This document shows positions 13,111-26,824 of a stretch of 64,000 bases of DNA, piece by piece. The notes beneath the pieces are model-generated. The model saw only the letters and a list, made by a program, of their open reading frames with translations, did no database searches and had not been told where the DNA came from. Numbering within the stretch: position 1 is the stretch's first letter; every line of letters begins with the position of its first letter. The position numbers were made by a program, and so were the translations under genes. Origin of the DNA: Aphrophora alni (taxonomy: Eukaryota; Arthropoda; Insecta; Hemiptera; Aphrophoridae). Location: NCBI GenBank assembly GCA_963513935.1, contig OY740768.1, positions 67,506,231 to 67,570,230 on the forward strand, given 5' to 3'.

Positions 13111-13565
13111 ATTTTTAATAAAATTTTGTTATTATTAACATTGCAGAAACTCTTCCAACTTAAATCATGAATATGTATTATTTCTGGCATATTGTTTGCT
13201 TGTTGGATAGTATGGTCGGTACAATAGCCTAACCTGATTAGCTGTCTCCAAGATAGCCTAAGGCTTGGCAATCTTGCGTTCATTTGTTCCAAATTGCATT
13301 AAAATCCGACAGTTGAATATTTGCAATAATATTAAAGCAAGGTTTGTTGATAGAACTACTTACAGAAAACAATAAATTAAAATCTTAAAAGTATTATCAA
13401 ATATCATTATTTATGATATTCCTTTATTAAAGTATCAAATTTAATCTAGATTTTAAGTTTTAATGTAAAAACGCCTTTTGCGGAAATATTAAAATCTGAA
13501 ATGGATAAAGTGTTTTGTTTATTTAACTCAATCTTTTAGACAAAAGTAATAACAAATTCCGAGAT
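13108..13565. other. AT-rich non-coding DNA
   Basis: No gene seen. Confidence 0.4.
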
Positions 13566-13860
13566 ATACTTACAGTTCAATACAGATTCAGTTCATGAAT
13601 TACAGAGACGAAATACAGGTACTGAATTATAGAGACGAAATATAGATACAGATAAAGAACAACTGAGATGAAAAACCTATACACTCCATGAATTACAAAG
13701 ATACAGTTCATACAGAACTGTATGAACATGATGAAATGATGGACTACAATTATAGCTCATGAATTCCAGAGTTGCAATACAGATACAGAGAAGAAATATA
13801 GATAAATTTCATGAATAACAAAGATGAATAACTGTGCATGAACGACATAGGTGAAATAGA
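13566..13860. repeat. Degenerate minisatellite, roughly 30-40-bp unit
   Basis: Variants of CATGAATTACAGAGACGAAA and ATACAGATACAG recur irregularly through this stretch at about 13594, 13628, 13688, 13758 and 13811, with insertions and point changes. Inside it GTTCATACAG at 13706-13715 and its reverse complement CTGTATGAAC at 13718-13727 form a near-perfect palindrome. This looks like an old tandem repeat that has decayed. No coding potential is seen. Confidence 0.6.
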
Positions 13861-16800
13861 GACTACCCGTTAGACACCACTACATTATCTACTAGAGGCG
13901 AAGCTCGCCGAAAACCCTTAAAATCAGTGATAAACATATGGTTATTACTAAACAAATACAAATTAATAGTGACATCTATACTTTCTTTGGTTGGTAAATG
14001 TTGCCATATGTAACATATTTTTACAATTGTAGACTACATTAAATATTCGATTTATGTAAGAGATGAATGTAAAATCAAATATGAATTGAATACAAAACCA
14101 AACTTCTTGAATGCATGATTTTATTTCAGAACAACCCAAAATCAACGATTTAACATTTAATGGTATTGTTCTAATAATTGCAATCACAAAATTTAAATTT
14201 AAAAACATTTGTTACAAAACCTTTTCCTTATTGATTAGTAAATGTATTTACAATTTTAGAATATAATTACAATTAAACTCATTACAATAAATGAAAAATT
14301 GTTTTTTGTGCTTTCTACAAATTTATTGAGCCGTGATGATCTAGGCTCCACCAGTTTACTCATAGGCAGTTATAGTAACAGACTAAGGGTAACAACAATA
14401 TTGCATAATAGGTAAACCAGCCCTACTTAAGTGGTGCAAGGAACTGATTAAGGATGGAAAGTGTTGCTAGTTAACCCAAATCCTCAATTCCCAACCAAGG
14501 ATTTACACTATCTTAAACCTCTCCCCGCCTCTGACCTGGGCTAAGTAACGGGACTGTCTTACCTGCTATGTAATATTGTTTTCATTAGTCTTTTTTAAAC
14601 TGTCGAAACATAGGTTGGCGTACGACTCAAATACATTTGTCGAAAGTACAAAAAAAAGTTATTCATGTACATCGAAATTCCACCATGTATCTACTTTACA
14701 GTCTTAGTTTATTAAATTCAATACTTCATCGAAGAACAATCGCCCCTATTTTGGACTGTAGTTTCTCTATAACTTGAAAGATACACACACAAAACTTACT
14801 ACAACAAAATGTAATTTTATCATGGAAGATTGGGTAAAACATATAACCCGTACATACCCCGGCTTTCTTAGAAATGAGCGAGTTTTGAACATTTTTGCCG
14901 ATATTACGTAAAGAATGAGAACTAATACAACAATAGTTTCACCCTTGGAATTGTCGGGAAAATCACAGAAGAGGAACAGCTATACACATCTGTTTGTTAA
15001 ATCAATGAATAAATCATGCGCTTGCGTGGGATTGAGCACAACTCGTCGCTGACCTTTCGTTTGTTAGAGAAATCTTTTTATGTCAATGAATCAATGTCTT
15101 TACATTTGGCTGGAACGTAAATGTAATTTTGGCACGCAATACCAACACTTTTACTTGTATGTTCGACCTACGAAGGCACATTTTAAATTTCAAGTGGCAT
15201 TTAAGAAGAAAAGTATTAATATTGCAACAACTCGACCAACTTTCGACAACCTTGTATTTAAAAAGTCGCAAGATTAAAATCTAAATTATTTTGAAATTTT
15301 AATTTTCATGCAAATCTGTTATACAATAATAATGAGTAAAACCATTTACGTCTCTGACCTAAGACTAAATCCCCGAAACAAAAATCAGAGGATGGCCGTA
15401 TCATTGAGAACTTATCATTTAGAAGGATATGTTCAGTAACTCTCATATCTCCGATCCAGCCGGGTTTCCTTGTTTGACTCGATTTTCATTACGATTTCAC
15501 AAATATCTTCCTTCATTTTCTGGTTGTGCATTGGATAGTCAGATTTTTAAAAAAATTGTTTTTTGTTCTGTACAAATTTTAATAAATAGTTGATAAGGGA
15601 ACTTTTCAATAAAAATATGAAAAGGAGGATTAACATTTGTTTGGGCGTTTGCCTGTTTTAATTATACCTTTCTTTATGTATAATATAAAAATTTATATCA
15701 TTATTGAGGCCAAATACAAAAATTTGACACTAAACTTTTTTCTTATTATTTTAATGTCTACTATAAAATATAGCGGTATAATTATTATTTTAATTACACT
15801 TCCGATTTGTTGTTTTAATGCAATAAACTTTATCTAGAGCCATGAGTATATATAACGGGGAATTATAAGATAAGTAAATATCGTTTCTTAAAAAGACAAT
15901 TTTTTTTATTGGTCTCAAAATGAATTACATATTTTCGTAATTTGGGTAACCTATTTGAAAACGAAAAGAAACTTATTTAGTTCGAAAACAAACTTCCTGT
16001 ATAGCACAATAAACTGAAATATACTAATGAACTGTGTAATATGGAACAAACTACCCAACAAGTTGTGTTTGCTTGTAACATATATAGAAAGTAGTCCATG
16101 CGTGCTTTTCTAGTGCGTAAAAGATATAAATTTTTCATTTTTTCGAAATCAATCTTTAAAAAGTGTACAAAATTTGACAGTGTTTTGAGATTTTACTCCA
16201 TTAAAAAAATATCATTCGTAGATTAATGTCAAAATATTTAATTTATCACCGAAATGTTTACACCATTTTGAATTAATTTCTGTTCATTAATTTTAATATT
16301 TTGCTAAATGTTTCAGTAAAATTATTTTTGAGCCATCCCATAATGTTAGATGGGGTGAATATTCTTTACAAAGGTCTTTATAAAAACTTGAATTTGAAAG
16401 ACTAATATATTCGTAATTTGGAAGTCTTAAAACCCTATTAATCCTAGTCTAGGAGCACTACTACAATATTGTCATACACACTTCTAAGAAGATAAGAATG
16501 AGCTAGAATCGGTGAAGTAAAACCGCTTAGAAAAACTTTATGAAGACAATTTTAAATATTTGAAACTAGTTTCAGATATGAATGTAATAAGTCTATGCAC
16601 AGGAACTCTCTTCTTGTATAAAGGTTGTTTCTTAGATTCAATAATATGATTGAACTCCGTCTTTACCAATAATGTACCTAACTTGATAAACGGATCACAA
16701 GTTATCAGTGTTTATTTCAATCCCAATAGACTGGAGATTGTCAAGGGAGCTACTTTACCTCTCGACAGCAATCTCGTGGTTTTATCCCCCAACTCTATAA

Positions 16801-18980
16801 ATACGTACCTAGGCATATTCCTTCATTATCAACGTGTAGATTGTATTCGGAAGAAATTAAGGCTTCCTTGTAAGTCGCTGAAGAACAATGTCACTAGAAG
16901 GAAATCATCCATCTATAAAATGTTTTTAAAAAGTAGACGTAATTTCGAGTAATATTCCTTAAACTAAATACAATATTTACAACTTTTATCGAAACATTTC
17001 AGACATTTGTGCGTAGCTAAATGAATTGCTATTCACAGTTGGATTACGCAAAAATTTTGCAATATCATAAAACAATCCACATCTTAGTGGTAAAGCAATT
17101 AAAGTGGATGCAGAAACATTTACCGAAATGTTTTAACTTTGAAAAAAAAGAGGTCATTCATTCAACTATCTGTAGATAGCTTGTGAATGCTATAATTTTA
17201 TGTATCAATTATTGCTATAAGGGTACCACTAGATTATAACAGGCCCTGTCCTGAATCTTCAAAACTTACAAGGACTTTACCAACACATGGATTGACCTAA
17301 TTAATGCATGTATCTATAGCGGAGAGTTTTATGTTGGTGAACTTTTCCTTTTATATTTTAGTTAATTTTCTAATATTACGAGATGAAACAAAATATTTTT
17401 TGAACTAAAATGAAAACATATTTATTGCGTTCGTCGGCGTTTAAAAAATATTAAATCGACTTTTAGAATGTTTTCAGGAAACTTATTCCTTATCCCATCT
17501 TTTTCGAATTTCGCCATTGCCTTTCTTGTTAGATCTGCTTAGGCCAGATAAAACAAATCTATTATACAGGGTTATTAAAAGTTAAATACTTACACATAAA
17601 AGTAAAATAATTTAAGTACATTCATTGATTAACTTTTAGGCCGAAATTACAGTGTTTCTACTGAATGGTGATAAAACAAAACGAATCCCTCTAACTTCAT
17701 GATTACAACAATCGACATACAATAAATCGAAATGAAGGATGTTAAAGTATCGAGTTTTAAAACTGTCATAAAACAGATAATCTGGAAAACACCGTCACTT
17801 TCAGAAGCCATGAACTTGATAGTTCTATAAAAAAAGTCCTTAGCCCAGAATTGTCTTAAAGAGTAGTGGATTTTACAGCTTTCAATCTTTTTGAGGAAAG
17901 TGACGTAAAATATCGGCTCCATAAACCAACTGTCAGTATTTAACGGAGCAGATATTTATAACCAGATTTATAGCTAAGTTATTAATTTCTTGATTAGTTG
18001 AGATTAACTACATCCATTATAGACAGTTGGTAGTAAAATTTGATAATATATTCGGATTGAACAAGTAAAACACACTCGTTTCGTGTATTATTATAATTTA
18101 AAAAAAAAAAATTCTTTCTCGACGACTAGCAGTTGATAATCTACTCAGTTTCTCAGTTTGTATTTAGATAAAAATATACTAAACTTGTAGTGTTCAATTT
18201 TAAACTCTCGTTTAAAAAATCCTGTAGACTCTTTATGGAAACTCTTTTTAATAAAGTTGAAAACAAATAAGTTTACAACCTGCGTTCAGTCACAGTTTTG
18301 ATACTTTCAGATAATTTTGTCCTTAAAGTTTTACCTTTTTAGAATGATTTTACAAAACAAATTTCATAGAGAAAGTTTTACATTTGTGACATTTTTATCA
18401 AAAGTCATAAATGTGAGATATAACTTTAGATTTTTGTTTTCTTCCTTCTATTGATAGCTTTCTACTTCTGTTAGTAGAATATACCTTAATCAAAATCGGC
18501 AAAAACAACAATTAATTCACTGTCTAAATTAACTTAGGGTCGTTAAATTTAATTTCTTCGTTCAACCCACTCCCTAGTCTCTTTTTCTATTTTACCCAAA
18601 TTTGGAAAGAATAGCAAAAAATTACGTTTAGTTATTGTTTAGACGACAATATTTATCAATCTAAAAATATAGATCCCATAAGTTTAATCTCATTTCCAAA
18701 TTAGTCTATCAATGTCAGAAATAAAGTATTGTTAAATTGAGGTATGGCAGTTTTAAAATTTTAGAGTAAACTATATACTTTTTGGATCCCGATAGTAATA
18801 CTGTTCTAGTAGATAAAAAACACATTTTATTATACACAAACACCACGTATAAATAAAGAGAACTAACTTTGATTATGGATTTATTGTTAGTAATTTTGAA
18901 GCAAAATATGTATGACAATTTTGTGGACACAAAATTATGTTTTTGTTTTTTACGCAAGATTATATTTATAGGGTTTACAG
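13861..18980. other. Long AT-rich stretch, no supported gene
   Basis: No supported gene. A GC-richer patch at about 14330-14560 contains blocks such as CCCCGCCTCTGACC and may be an old interspersed repeat. At about 17566 the sequence TACAGGGTTATTAAAAGTT looks like a transposon terminus, but I found no matching inverted end. The frames at 15080-15277, 16650-16952 and 17647-17922 show no domain signature. Confidence 0.4.
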
Positions 18981-19051
18981 AAATTGATATTTAGTATTAG
19001 CCCTATATTTCGAGTTAATGTTTATATTGTGATTTCGAGTGTAAATTAATA

Positions 19052-19160
19052 ATGAGTTATAGTTTAGTAGCTCATGTATCACTGAGGATGGCGACTTTGT
19101 CGTTGAAACGCGTTTGATTAAGTAAACGTAATTTTTGTGAGATCTTGTGTTAGAGTTTTA
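19052..19160 (+). repeat. Solo arm of the 36.6-kb foldback repeat
   Basis: This matches the right arm of the inverted repeat at 36582-36836 (and the reverse complement of its left arm) over about 100 bases. It includes the conserved GGCGACTTTGTCGTTGAAAC block. CTGAGGA at 19082-19088, a 5-bp stem GCGAC/GTCGT closing a TTT loop, and GAAA at 19105-19108 reproduce the hammerhead core layout. Pairing for stem I next to the core is poor. It is an interspersed repeat copy; any ribozyme activity is inference. Confidence 0.7.
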
Positions 19161-22154
19161 ATGTCGAATATGAAAAATGTTATAAAGTGAGAAGCTAATT
19201 GTCGAGAGAAAAAAGTCCAATCTCTTTTACTTATACTGATTATTGACAAAAGTCGACAAATCTCTATTTCGTCATAAAAAAATATGCATCGGTCTGAATG
19301 GTATTAAAATATATTAAACCAACTGCACACTAATGAAAATTGTATGGCTAGTTTTTATGGATAGATAAAAAAAACCTTACGACCATGCCATTAGTTCCAT
19401 CAATACAGAAATCTTTACAATACTGGATTGGCAGGACTATTTTAAAACCCTACAACTACCTACTATGAAAACGGCCAATTTTGCTCCTTTCTTAATCGTT
19501 TTTCTCAGAAAGTTTCATAGAATATATCTGTGAAATGAAAAAATGTTAGATTTTTTAGTATGTTAGAAATCAGAAAATGTGCAAAAAATTAAGTGAAAAT
19601 GCCACAGAAAAGCATATATAAACCACACAACAAATTATTTAACCATTTTTTTTCAAAATATACAAAAGTTTTATAATGTAGTTGTGAATAAATATTGATA
19701 AAAAAAATTAATCAATTTGTAAAATGTACATGAAAAATCAATTCTTATGATGAAAAAATGGATTTGCTGAAAAATTATGTTTTTTTGAAAAATTCACCAA
19801 AACTATTTATTTAATGCTAAATCCAACTTGTTATACACCATTGTTTAGAGAAATGTAAGTAAAATTGAACTATAATTTTATAAATTTGCTACAATGATAC
19901 ATTTTACCGTAAAGTAATCAAGAATGAGAAAAGTTGTCCCCACGTCAAGTTGTTTAGACTTTTCAAACACTTACAATAGTTGTAGAATATAGTTGCGAAG
20001 ATAAATCTGTATCAATACATCATATCATCAAAACATAATAAATAATTCACAATAAATTACAAAGCAACAAAACAATAATTTCTAACGTACTAAACTGTAC
20101 TAGACACTAAAAGACACTGGTAAGCGGAAAGTTAGTATTATGCAACGTAGTAATATGAATACGTGGTTCGAAAGAGGAAGAAAAATACTATAAAATATTC
20201 TCAGTTTGTGGTAATGAGAACAAGTATTAATATTTACAAAAAATATATGAACAATTGCAACGTTCCGTTACAAGATACTATTCCTAGCGACAAAACACAC
20301 CAATTTCATCTAATTGTTAGATTTTTATGTTTCGTCATATGACATTTAGGTTATATAAATCATGTGCTTTATAATGATATATAAATTATTCCAATACGAA
20401 CTTTTTTACTAAGCTTGAATTGAAAGAGTGTGTGATTTTTAGGATGAAAAATCTTGTTATGAATTCTTGATTTTGTATAATTTTTATAGATCCTAAACTA
20501 TAATTTAGAACGATTTAGAAAGCTCAGATCGAAAGATGTAGAAATATTTTATACTAGACTGTTACTGTTGAACAGAAATATGGACTTGAGTAAATTATAT
20601 GAAGAATGGCGTAATTTTATGTTTGCTTCGAATGTTGCTGCTTTACGAAATACACAAACTTTACCAATTAATTAAATATTATTTGTAACATTTATGGACT
20701 TTTAGTTGTATGCATATTAATGTTTGGAAGATTAGCTTTACAATGGGATATAAATTATTGCGGAACAATGATTTTAATTTGGGTAAATGTTGAATTGAAA
20801 TAAAAAGTGATTACAGCTACAAGGGACGGGAGTTTGTATACTGCTGCGGTATACAAAGCAGTTGGAGGGTTAATATTATATTACTCACTAGAGAAAGAAT
20901 GAATTTTATACTTTTAAACCTGAAACAAAATCATTACGTCTTTATACTAAATGCATGTACGTTCTAACGCTCAACAAAGGTAAACATTGTTTCATGCTTG
21001 AAGTTAAATATTTCCATCACGAATCACAAACAGTTTTAACTTTGAAGTTAAATTGGAGTGAGTCAAATAGTTAGACAGTGAAATGGTAATTTAAAAGTAA
21101 AACAAGAGCTGGACAGGAATAAGGAAGTAAAATTAACTTCAATTAGAATTTCCTTTTGAATACAGGAGAAGCGGTAGTGGTTATTTGGTTTCACTTCATT
21201 AAAGGGACATTTAAATAATGGAACATCATCAATTACAACCCAATAACAGTAGCGACTGATGGGTGCATCGCGGCTCGATTGATTTCTTGATTCAATACGG
21301 CATTCCATTTCCACATAATTAACATTAGAGCTTTATTTGAAAATGGAGGAAGTATATTCGCGGGTTGAATTGAAACTGTCTGTGTTATTAATCATGGCTT
21401 CCATATTTCCGATTGGTTTATTTTTTGTAATTTTGATTAAATTGATCAATACCTTGTTATGGTGGAATGACACAAAAATAACAATAGTTATAAAACAATA
21501 CTTTAATATAATTGTCGCTTGTTGTAATTGCGTTCATTATTTACAGGTATGTGAGGGTGTGACACAAATTCTCGCACACAAAGCCATAATGTTAAGAAAG
21601 AAAATCCATTATTCCCCATTTCCGGAAAACTCGCTGTTCTAGGTGAATTCCGTCTTATAAGGTCGGTTATCCCAACATCTACCCCCAACGATTTCGATCA
21701 AATTTAGGTGACATGTGAAACTTTATAGTACAAACTAACGTGCTAAAGAAATACGAACAGTTACAAAATAACCCAATTGACCCTGTCGGTTGTAGAATTA
21801 ATTTTGAAACATTTAAAATTTTTGCTAAAGGTAATTTTCTGCTCCTTTGAGTTTGGTAGATTAGTTTGTCACTTCTATCACTTTGGCCAATTTTCAGATA
21901 TTTGACTTTCTAAGATGATATCCACGGTTTATTTTTACATGTGAACGATAACTCCTGCCACGACATTTTGTTTTAATTTGCCCAATACGTTTGTCAGAAA
22001 TGCTAGATTTATGGTTTATTTTCTTTACGATAGCCACTCAAAATTTTGAGTAATCCTAAGTTTTAGCAGTATTCAGAGAACGTAATTTCAAACCGAATTT
22101 CAACCAAATTTATATTTTCTTAGATAAAGTGTATTCACTTGTTCCTTCAGTATA
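19161..22154. other. AT-rich non-coding DNA
   Basis: No supported gene. The plus frame at 21337-21642 is hydrophobic and lacks a domain signature. The segment 21640-22110 has the style of the degenerate AAATTTGAA...AAATCGG repeats described elsewhere. Confidence 0.4.
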
Positions 22155-22349
22155 TTAGTTGATTGTACCAGGTAGTCCATAAGGTTGCCAAGAGATCAAC
22201 CCTTCTAAATCCGGGTCAGGTGCCTGAGGAAAGCCGTGCCTCTTTATGATTGGACGATTAAGAGCTGGTGTGGGCGCTACTCGGTACTTAGCTTTAGGTT
22301 TAGCTGTAAACCTCTGAGGATAATGACTATGCCATCGAACTGTACACAA
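22155..22349 (-). other. Coding-like segment, unidentified
   Basis: A 64-codon minus-strand frame in an unusually GC-rich island has a composition more like real protein than the random AT-rich frames around it. It is rich in Pro, Arg and His and contains KAKYRVAPTPALNRPIIKRH and a later WQPYGLPGT. On the minus strand it is preceded within about 10 bases of its start by TTGTGTACAG, a possible acceptor. I do not recognise the protein. It could be an exon of a minus-strand gene, a processed-pseudogene piece, or a transposon fragment. Confidence 0.3.
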
Positions 22350-23540
22350 TAAACATACTAGATTTAATATAATCTTAGTTTTGTTTATTGTTTTTGTGGT
22401 TCGGGGAATCCTTGTTTTTCTTAATTGTTAAGTAATTAAACCCATTGCTGGCGCCCATATGTTTAAAGACTTGTGTATGACAAGAACTTCGTGACCCAAA
22501 GTAAATGGACATTTTAAATTACATTTGTATAACGTAATTTATTACAATAACGTACCACAAGCGAATGAAACCCACCAGAGTATTGATTTTCTTTCTCTCT
22601 ACCACGTGCGAAATAAAATAGCCTTAGGCTGCAAGACAAGACGCCTCGCTCTAGTACACAATACTTGCACTTTCCGTCGCCGTTTATTTTAATCAAGCGT
22701 ACCTTCCGTTTGATAACACGAAAATAGCCGCTGAACAATTTGAAAACATTTAATTGCATAACAAAAGAAGACGTTATATAAGAGAACAATCTGTTCCACA
22801 TAATTTAGTCGAGTCTTTATAAGCCAACCAATTTGCTCAACAGGAACAGTGAAACTTTTACATTAAGTACTTCCCACTTCAAAGCACAACTTTATTATGA
22901 AGGTCCCTTCTGTTTTTCTAGGTTAGAACTTTAGCTAATCCCACAACATCTGTTTTGCATGTTTTTGATTCACGTAATATAACTAAGACGAAGTGAACTT
23001 TGTCGGCATCAATTCATTACTTGTTTATTTTAGTATTTTACTTCCATGTTTATTGGCATCGTCAAAGTAAAAACATAACATGATGGATGTGAATCATAAT
23101 CATTATTATCAGTACCAGACACCTAGGCTTGGTCTTTTATCTTTACTTTGTAAATAATAGCATTATTCTCTTCATGATAAGACGCGAATTTCTTTCCTTC
23201 AGTTTTGTTTAGCTGCTCGCTTGTCAAACTTGTTAATAGTATATGCAGTTCTCTAAGCAGGACAAAATGAACTATTATTGCTTCTAAGAAAGAACTACTT
23301 AAAAACCGATTTAAACTGCCGCCATTTTTAAATGTTGTGATTGTTCTTTCAACCCTGTTCATGCAATGCTAGAACCACAGATTATAGACAAACAAGATTC
23401 TTTATTATATGTACGCAACCCAGATTATATGCTAAATTTGACTAAAATTAAGGCTTCTTTAATTATTAATGATGATTTTTTCCTCATTTTATTTTTGGGT
23501 AATATTTTCTTATTTATATTATAAAAAAATTAAGTTTTTT
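22350..23540. other. AT-rich non-coding DNA
   Basis: No supported gene. The minus-strand frames at 22514-22801 and 23123-23362 show no recognisable motif. Confidence 0.4.
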
Positions 23541-23544
23541 TTAC

Positions 23545-23740
23545 TTTTTAAAGGCGAAAAACCTTGCAGTCACTATCGTCTTAAAATAAAAAAGTAGAAT
23601 AAAATAAAATAAATAACTCTTAGTCCATCCTAGATTATTCTAATAGCTCCAGGGTTGGAAAAGAACAAGAGTTGGTCAAGGTGGAGCTAAAAGAGAGGGA
23701 TCTAACCCAAGACTAGTTAAATGAAGATAGATGTGAGTAT
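23545..23740 (+). repeat. Interspersed repeat family A, copy 1
   Basis: It starts near TTTAAAGGCGAAAA and contains AAAAGAACAAGAGTTGGTCA and GAGAGGGATCTAAC. The same ordered blocks occur at 52405-52730 on this strand and at 30010-30215 and 53425-53620 on the other. In one frame the blocks read as a weakly conserved KRTRV...ERDLTQD peptide, so the family may descend from the 3' end of a retrotransposon coding region. All copies carry stops or gaps. Confidence 0.65.
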
Positions 23741-24364
23741 CTCAAAATTCTTACATCCGTATTCACTAAATGAGCTGTTATGGAACATTGTACTGATTAA
23801 AAGATATTTATAATTAACAAAAAATTTTGTACTTTCAAAATCTTTGTTTCTTATAAGTTTACTAACACATTTTCCTGGTTATTGAATCAGGATTAGTAAA
23901 TTCGAGCCGAAATAACAATTCTGAGTAAAATCGGACCAATCTCTAGAATACTTAGTAATATATAGAATAATATCGTCTTAAATTACTGCAGTTAGGACAC
24001 TTAGCAACGTGGTAGTCAAAGGTATCGGGGCTTCTATGACGGAGATTGCAATGGTTGGTACTATCTCATACTGTACGCAATATAATATTTACTTTATTGG
24101 GCAATTTAATAGTTCGTACTAGTTATAAAAAAAAGTGATTTATCTTTTGTTTATGTTTTAATCAAATCACTACAGTAATAATTGCACTATAAATATTTTA
24201 CAGAATCAATAAGTCTGCAAGATTGATAAGTCTCCATTTTATACTGTTGTACGGTATCCACATTTCTTAAAATAAATTTAATTTTTTTCATTCATAATAC
24301 AGTTTTTATTAGCCGATTTTTGTACTTAAAAAGTGAAACTTCCATAGCTTAGTCAAAAATTATA

Positions 24365-25593
24365 TAGTGTGTTAATAAAGTCCCTCCTCCCTCCCTTCCA
24401 CCTCATCTTTTGTATGAACTTAAATAGAGAACTTTTGAGACTGTTAACTAAGTCACTTGAAGTTTCTTTTATGATAGTTTAGAATTTTGCCTTTCTCGAA
24501 AATGGGAATTTGGGGGTACTCAAAATTATCAAATAGGAATCCGTATCTCACCAAATTTATTTTGGATGACCTTAACCAAAATGGGGGTACAAAATGTATT
24601 TGAGATTTTTATTAGCATAAAATATCAAAAGTATTTTTTAAGTTTTAACTAAATCATTAATTCCGATCAATGATAAATTTTCATCTAGAGGTTATACGAA
24701 ATGAAAGTGTCATCCACAGTTTGAAATAATATTTTTAATAAAGTTAAAAGTTAAATTTGTTGGCACCATTGGTTTTGCCTTAAAAAGACCTTTAATTTAA
24801 TATGTCACGTGACGTGGTTATTTTTTTAATATTTTTTGAATGTCCCCAAAAGTACGACACTTTTGGTGGACAGTTGAAATTCAGTTCCACAATAAATTCT
24901 TCTCTAAGTTTAACTTAGAGAACATTTTTAAAACTGTTTAGTGATCTGATTTAACATATTTACTTATTTTATAATTTTAAATTCTCAAATACATTTGTAC
25001 CAACATTTTGGTTAAGGTTGTCCAAACAATATTTTTCGTCGCACTGCTTCAAAAACAGCTGTTTTCAATACATGCATTGAGATGCTGTAGTTCTTATTTT
25101 TAGTCCTAGGACCTAAAAACATCAGCTGAGGTCGAGGTCATCAGCTGTTACTTCGTTTATACGAATAATTAAATATTGTAAAGCATCCATAAAAACAACC
25201 GAAACTCTCGATTGTAAATAACCGTTGAAAAAGCTGTTACCATCGATTTGAAGGTAAATAGGTTATAACATTTTAGTGTTTGTGAAATTTTGTTCTTATA
25301 TTATTTACAGTATAAACTTGAGCTTGTATTGAAAAGCTTCACTTTAGGTCCTAGTGATGTAATATACTATTATGAGCACTGTTTGTTTTGTTTTTTGTCT
25401 TTTAATTTGATATGTCACACGATGTGGTTTGAAAATCTTGAGTACTTCAACATTACCCATTTTAGAGAGAGGTGTAAATTCCAAACTGTCGTTAAAGAAA
25501 CTTCAGGTGTAGTTTACAATCCCAAAAGGGTTTTGCTCTATTTAAGTTTATACAAAAATTAAGATGGGGTGGAGGGACTATTTTAACACACTG
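24365..25593. mobile_element. Non-autonomous DNA element with long inverted repeats
   Basis: The left end (AGTGTGTTAATAAAGTCCCT from 24366) and the reverse complement of the right end (CAGTGTGTTAAAATAGTCCC, ending at 25593) match. The match continues with gaps for about 180 bases on each side, including TGAACTTAAATAGAG-like and TTGAAGTTTCTTT blocks. The interior, about 25040-25400, is shared with 38014-38450 and is rich in CAGCTG sites. The total of about 1.23 kb with no transposase frame indicates a MITE-like or foldback element. An exact target-site duplication is not obvious; TA precedes the left end. Confidence 0.7.
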
Positions 25594-26746
25594 TGTAGTA
25601 TATTAATAATTTCTTGTACAGTATCTACCAAATAGAACGAAACAAATATAAAGTACTTTCCATATCAGTAGAGCCCTTTATCCCCTCCCAGGAAATAAGT
25701 TTTATCGAGCATTTAGTTCAGACTTCCGGCCGTGAAACGCTTCCTTCCTTTCCATTACTAAGATATCCTGCGCAGAACACTTCAAGCACAAGACAAGACA
25801 TTATGGGCCTTCGTGACAATTAACTGTTTCTTCCGCAACTCTGGTCTCGGGCTCTGATTAAAGACCAATTCACTGATCGTAACTGTTATATTACCTTCTC
25901 ACATAGCCTATCTTTTTTGTCGTCGTCTTACAGTCGTTCTTTCCAATATTTTTACTCCTTATCGGATAAGTTGTTGAGGGAAATAATAGTTTTAATAATA
26001 ATAATTTTTCAGTCTTTGTGGAAAATAAAAACTCAAGTGCAAGTATGGAACTAACATAGTTTTAATCTATCTAGTAAAAGATAGGGATTTTATATTAGAG
26101 TTTCAGACAAAGAATAAATGGTGATTACGTTTAAGATGTTATATACATCTGAGTGCTCTAAGAAGAGTTCGCTATTTTTAAATATTTTATATTTACTATT
26201 CATGATTTTTTTTGTAAAATTGGGTTAAATAAATAATTAAATGGTTATGTTGGATGTAAATAAAACTCAACAAAGCCCTAATTTGATAGTTATGTTCGGA
26301 AAGAATAATTACACATAACTTTGTTTAAGAATAAAATCATTGACTTTTAGCACATTAGTATTTACATTAAAGGGTATTGTAAGTCTATTTTTGTTTTGTT
26401 TGTTGCCATTAAAGTAAAGCTACAGTTGGCGCTAGTTTGAATAGAACCTTAAAACGTATTGCTTTAGTTTTTGGTCTAATAATAAATTGGTTTTGTTTCC
26501 ACTTTATTTATCAATATCTAATTTATATCAATATCTAGAAATTGTTAGAATAAAATTACATTTTTACAGTGTTCATTTAAAATGTATGCGTATTAGTTAT
26601 CTGTTCTTGGAATAAAGCTACACAATTTCATCTTCGTTGAGTTAAAATTTATGTAAAATGAAATTACATAAAGTAATTTACATAAAGATTTAATAAACTT
26701 TATGTGATTAAGTCTAGCTTAAACATATAAATAGCGGGACACGTTT

Positions 26747-26748
<2 letters not shown>
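25594..26748. other. AT-rich DNA with GC-richer patch at 25660-25900
   Basis: No supported gene. The patch at 25660-25900 has a short plus-strand frame ending near 25823 with no recognisable motif. Confidence 0.35.

Positions 26749-26821
<73 letters not shown>
26749..26821. repeat. (TA)n microsatellite
   Basis: About 73 bases of perfect TA repeat, the longest such tract in the window. Confidence 0.95.

Positions 26822-26824
<3 letters not shown>

Noticed and set aside
13032..13292. 86-codon minus-strand frame with a Tyr-Ile repeat
   Set aside because: Most of it is a translated TA microsatellite plus AT-rich flanks.
21337..21642. Hydrophobic 101-codon frame as a small membrane protein
   Set aside because: No motif, no start context, and composition expected from T-rich DNA; an internal TTTACAG and GTATG may mimic splice sites by chance.
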